A stretch of 35,415 nucleotides of DNA from an uncultured Bacteroidota bacterium. GTDB lineage: Bacteria > Bacteroidota > Bacteroidia > Chitinophagales > Chitinophagaceae. Position numbers and translations under genes: made by a program. Each line of letters begins with the position of its first letter. The first letter of the stretch is position 1. The stretch is taken from NCBI GenBank assembly GCA_903829015.1, contig CAIKOJ010000181.1, positions 1-35,415 on the forward strand. The letters run 5' to 3'. The notes under the pieces were generated by a model, which was not told the origin of the DNA, did no database searches, and was given only the letters and a program-made list of their open reading frames with translations. Shown here piece by piece: positions 33,617 through 35,415 of the stretch.

Positions 33617-35002
33617 TTACCCCTTCATCATCTCACCAATATCAGCCATAATCCTCCTGGCTATATTATTGGCTGTTGTTTCAGAACCACTCTCGCTGTA
33701 AATACGGATAATAGGCTCGGTGTTAGAAGTACGCAGGTGCACCCAGTCATTATCGAAATCTATACGAAGACCATCTTCAGTGTTTATGGGTTGCTTGCAG
33801 TATTTCTTTTTGATCTGTTCAAAAATGCCCTTTACGTCTACTCCTTCTTCCAGTTCTATCTTATTCTTAGAGATAAAATAGCTGGGGTAGGTGCTGCGGA
33901 GCGCTTTCACGCTTTTACCTGATTTGGCCAGGTGGGTAAGAAACAACGCAATACCGATCATCGCATCGCGACCGTAATGTAGTTCAGGAACTATCACGCC
34001 ACCGTTGCCTTCTCCGCCTATCACGGCGTTTACTTCTTTCATTTTTTTTACCACATTCACTTCTCCCACAGCACTTGGGAAGTACTGGCCGCCGTGTTTT
34101 TCGGTCACGTCCTTCAGTGCCCGGGTCGAAGACAGGTTGGAGACAGTGTTACCTTTTTTATTAGACAGCATATAGTCTGCAATAGCTACCAGCGTGTATT
34201 CTTCTCCAAAAAGGCTTCCGTCTTCACATACAAAGCAAAGGCGGTCTACATCAGGGTCTACAGCTATGCCCAGGTGGGCGTTTTTCTTTTCCACTACCGA
34301 GCAAAGTTCTATCAGGTTTTCGGGTAGTGGCTCAGGGTTGTGGGCAAAATGTCCTGTTACTTCTTCGTTGATCACAGTCACGTCATCAACACCAAGCGCA
34401 TTCAGCAATGGCAAAACAGAGATAGATCCGGTAGAATTAACAGCATCTACCACTACCTTGAATTTCATTTTAGCAATCGCCTGTACATCCACCAGCGGGT
34501 GTGCAAGTATGGCTGCTATGTGCTTTTGAATGTAGGTACTGTCCTCGGTGAGTGTACCCAGTTTAGATATCTCGGCATAGGTGGGTTCAGTGCTTTCAGC
34601 ATAGTCAAGTATCCACTGCCCCTCAGCGGCATTGATGAACTCTCCGTCTTTGTTCAGCAGTTTTAGTGCATTCCATTCCTTTGGGTTATGGCTGGCCGTG
34701 AGAATAATTCCGCCACCTGCGTTTTCCATTTTTACTGCCATTTCCACGGTAGGGGTGGTGCTGAGCCCTAGGTCTATGACCTCGCAACCCATACTTTGCA
34801 ATGTAGCAGTTACCAGATTGCGCACCAATCCACCCGAAATGCGGCCATCCCGGCCAATGATAATTTTCTTATTGGCACCCTGTGTTGTTATCCATGCTGC
34901 ATAAGCCGTAGTGAATTTTACCACGTCGATTGGTGTAAGGCTTTTGCCCGGCTTGCCTCCTATTGTACCTCTGATCCCCGATATTGATTTTATTAGTGCC
35001 AT
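33617..35002 (-). CDS. glmM: Phosphoglucosamine mutase (alpha-D-phosphohexomutase superfamily)
   Basis: The 461-residue mutase has all four superfamily sites: phosphoserine Ser104 in LTASHNPKEWNALK, the Mg-binding DPDVDRL (Asp249, Asp251, Asp253), the sugar-binding GGEGNGG loop (329-335) and the phosphate-binding RTSNTEPIIRIY near the C-terminus. It opens with ISGIRGTIGGKPG, the form seen in Bacteroidota enzymes annotated as GlmM, which interconvert glucosamine-6- and -1-phosphate for UDP-GlcNAc synthesis. The sugar loop is GEGNGG and not the GEQSGH of classic GlmM, so phosphomannomutase or phosphoglucomutase activity is possible; the symbol is given on that understanding. The start ATG at 35002 is followed directly by MALIKSISGIRG. 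It is convergent with DPP-IV and divergent from a glycosyltransferase gene. Confidence 0.85.
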   Translation of the reverse strand: MALIKSISGIRGTIGGKPGKSLTPIDVVKFTTAYAAWITTQGANKKIIIGRDGRISGGLVRNLVTATLQSMGCEVIDLGLSTTPTVEMAVKMENAGGGIILTASHNPKEWNALKLLNKDGEFINAAEGQWILDYAESTEPTYAEISKLGTLTEDSTYIQKHIAAILAHPLVDVQAIAKMKFKVVVDAVNSTGSISVLPLLNALGVDDVTVINEEVTGHFAHNPEPLPENLIELCSVVEKKNAHLGIAVDPDVDRLCFVCEDGSLFGEEYTLVAIADYMLSNKKGNTVSNLSSTRALKDVTEKHGGQYFPSAVGEVNVVKKMKEVNAVIGGEGNGGVIVPELHYGRDAMIGIALFLTHLAKSGKSVKALRSTYPSYFISKNKIELEEGVDVKGIFEQIKKKYCKQPINTEDGLRIDFDNDWVHLRTSNTEPIIRIYSESGSETTANNIARRIMADIGEMMKG

Positions 35003-35160
35003 ATTTTTTGTTGCTGTGCTAAGTTTCCTTTCGTTTTATAATGGCGAAACTAAAAAAAAGTAGAGTAATTCCGCTGTAAAAGAAGTCTTAATATTGGCGC
35101 ACATTTAAATCCTTTGTATAGCAAGTCGTGAATATCAGTTACAGCCGGGGTATTCTTATG

Positions 35161-35168
35161 TATATTTG
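35161..35168 (+). promoter_or_regulatory. Candidate -7 box (TATATTTG)
   Basis: TATATTTG fits TAnnTTTG exactly and lies 20 bp before the ATG of the glycosyltransferase gene at 35189. A weak -33 (TTA, around 35139) is at a 19-22-bp distance. Confidence 0.35.
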
Positions 35169-35188
35169 TCGCTGTATTCTGAATCAAA

Positions 35189-35415
35189 ATGGCCGGATCA
35201 CGAAAATTGTCAGTTACATACTTTTACAGGGAACCCCGTGATACCGGACAATCTATTGAAGGCATTTTCTCGCTCGTAAAGTCCTGTCTGAAGGACAGGA
35301 TGGAAATCAAAGATTTCTTTTGTTCCGCTGGTCAGTCAAGGATGACGAATATTAAAAATGCAAGAAAATACTCCTCAGAAATCAATCATATTACCGGTGA
35401 TGTAAATTTTCTGGC
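35189..35415 (+). CDS. Glycosyltransferase, N-terminal part (cut by window end)
   Basis: Only the first 75 codons are in the window. The peptide starts MAGSRKLSVTYFYREPRDTG and contains SIEGIFSLVKSCLKDRMEI and INHITGDVNFL. This combination (TYFYR, a SIE-x-x-F segment, then an I-N-H-I-T-G-D-V strand) is the usual N-terminal half-domain of a GT4-type family of Bacteroidota glycosyltransferases that act on surface polysaccharides. No signal peptide is seen, so it works at the cytoplasmic face. The nucleotide-binding half is beyond the window. It is divergent from the hexosamine-phosphate mutase gene with a 186-bp gap. The family call rests on recalled motifs, so it is moderate. Confidence 0.65.
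   Translation, partial: MAGSRKLSVTYFYREPRDTGQSIEGIFSLVKSCLKDRMEIKDFFCSAGQSRMTNIKNARKYSSEINHITGDVNFL

Noticed and set aside
1-35415. Stop-codon reassignment (TAG as sense) suggested by the amber codon at 28050
   Set aside because: Clear genes in the window end in TAG (for example at 6279 and 8202), so TAG acts as a stop.
1-35415. CRISPR array, insertion sequence, prophage or defence island
   Set aside because: No regularly spaced direct repeats, transposase, integrase, Cas or restriction genes are seen on either strand.

Overview
The window looks like a chromosomal segment of a Bacteroidota bacterium, most likely of the Chitinophagales/Sphingobacteriales type. The sequence reasons are three large secreted proteins ending in type IX secretion (T9SS, Por) sorting domains, several TAnnTTTG-type -7 promoter boxes, few Shine-Dalgarno sequences, and Bacteroidota-style NHL, PagL-like, SRAP and DPP-IV proteins. 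I see no rRNA or tRNA gene, CRISPR array, transposase or phage module. TAA, TAG and TGA all serve as stops.

Layout. 1-1627: two minus-strand secreted or surface-type proteins, an NHL-repeat protein cut by the window edge and an IGGG-repeat beta-roll protein that looks 5'-truncated. 1918-4332: 1-Cys peroxiredoxin, GNAT acetyltransferase and a PagL-type lipid A deacylase. 4470-8202: a membrane protein with two equally spaced Cys3-His motifs, a LamG/T9SS protein, a remnant resembling the end of a polyketide-synthase ketoreductase, an MBL-fold hydrolase and an SRAP protein. 8411-16114: two very large T9SS cargo proteins on opposite strands, separated by about 740 bp without a convincing gene. 16208-17023: a double OmpA-domain protein. 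17080-24432: three polytopic membrane proteins of the glycosyltransferase-C/YfhO kind. They are followed by a 233-bp inverted-repeat element (24470-24702) and a UDP-xylose pathway pair (UDP-glucose dehydrogenase, UDP-glucuronate decarboxylase) at 24758-27133. 27420-29153: ClpS, a DUF697-like gene broken by one in-frame TAG, and a protein with two BamE-like repeats. 29273-31246: a lipoprotein, a glutathionylspermidine-synthase-family ATP-grasp protein and OsmC, packed like an operon and echoing the ygiB-ygiC pair of enterobacteria. 31332-35002: DPP-IV and a phosphoglucosamine-type mutase, convergent on a perfect 16-bp terminator hairpin. 35189-end: the start of a glycosyltransferase.

Themes. 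Much of the window serves the cell envelope: lipid A modification, OmpA-like anchoring, T9SS surface display, GT-C membrane enzymes and nucleotide-sugar supply (UDP-GlcA, UDP-xylose, GlcN-1-P). A second thread is stress handling (peroxiredoxin, OsmC, glutathionylspermidine-synthase homologue, SRAP, ClpS). The items most worth a second look are the inverted-repeat element, the amber-interrupted DUF697 gene, the membrane-enzyme cluster with a LamG-type C-terminus on one member, and the tandem Cys3-His membrane protein. All functional calls come from reading the translated sequence; no database search was run.
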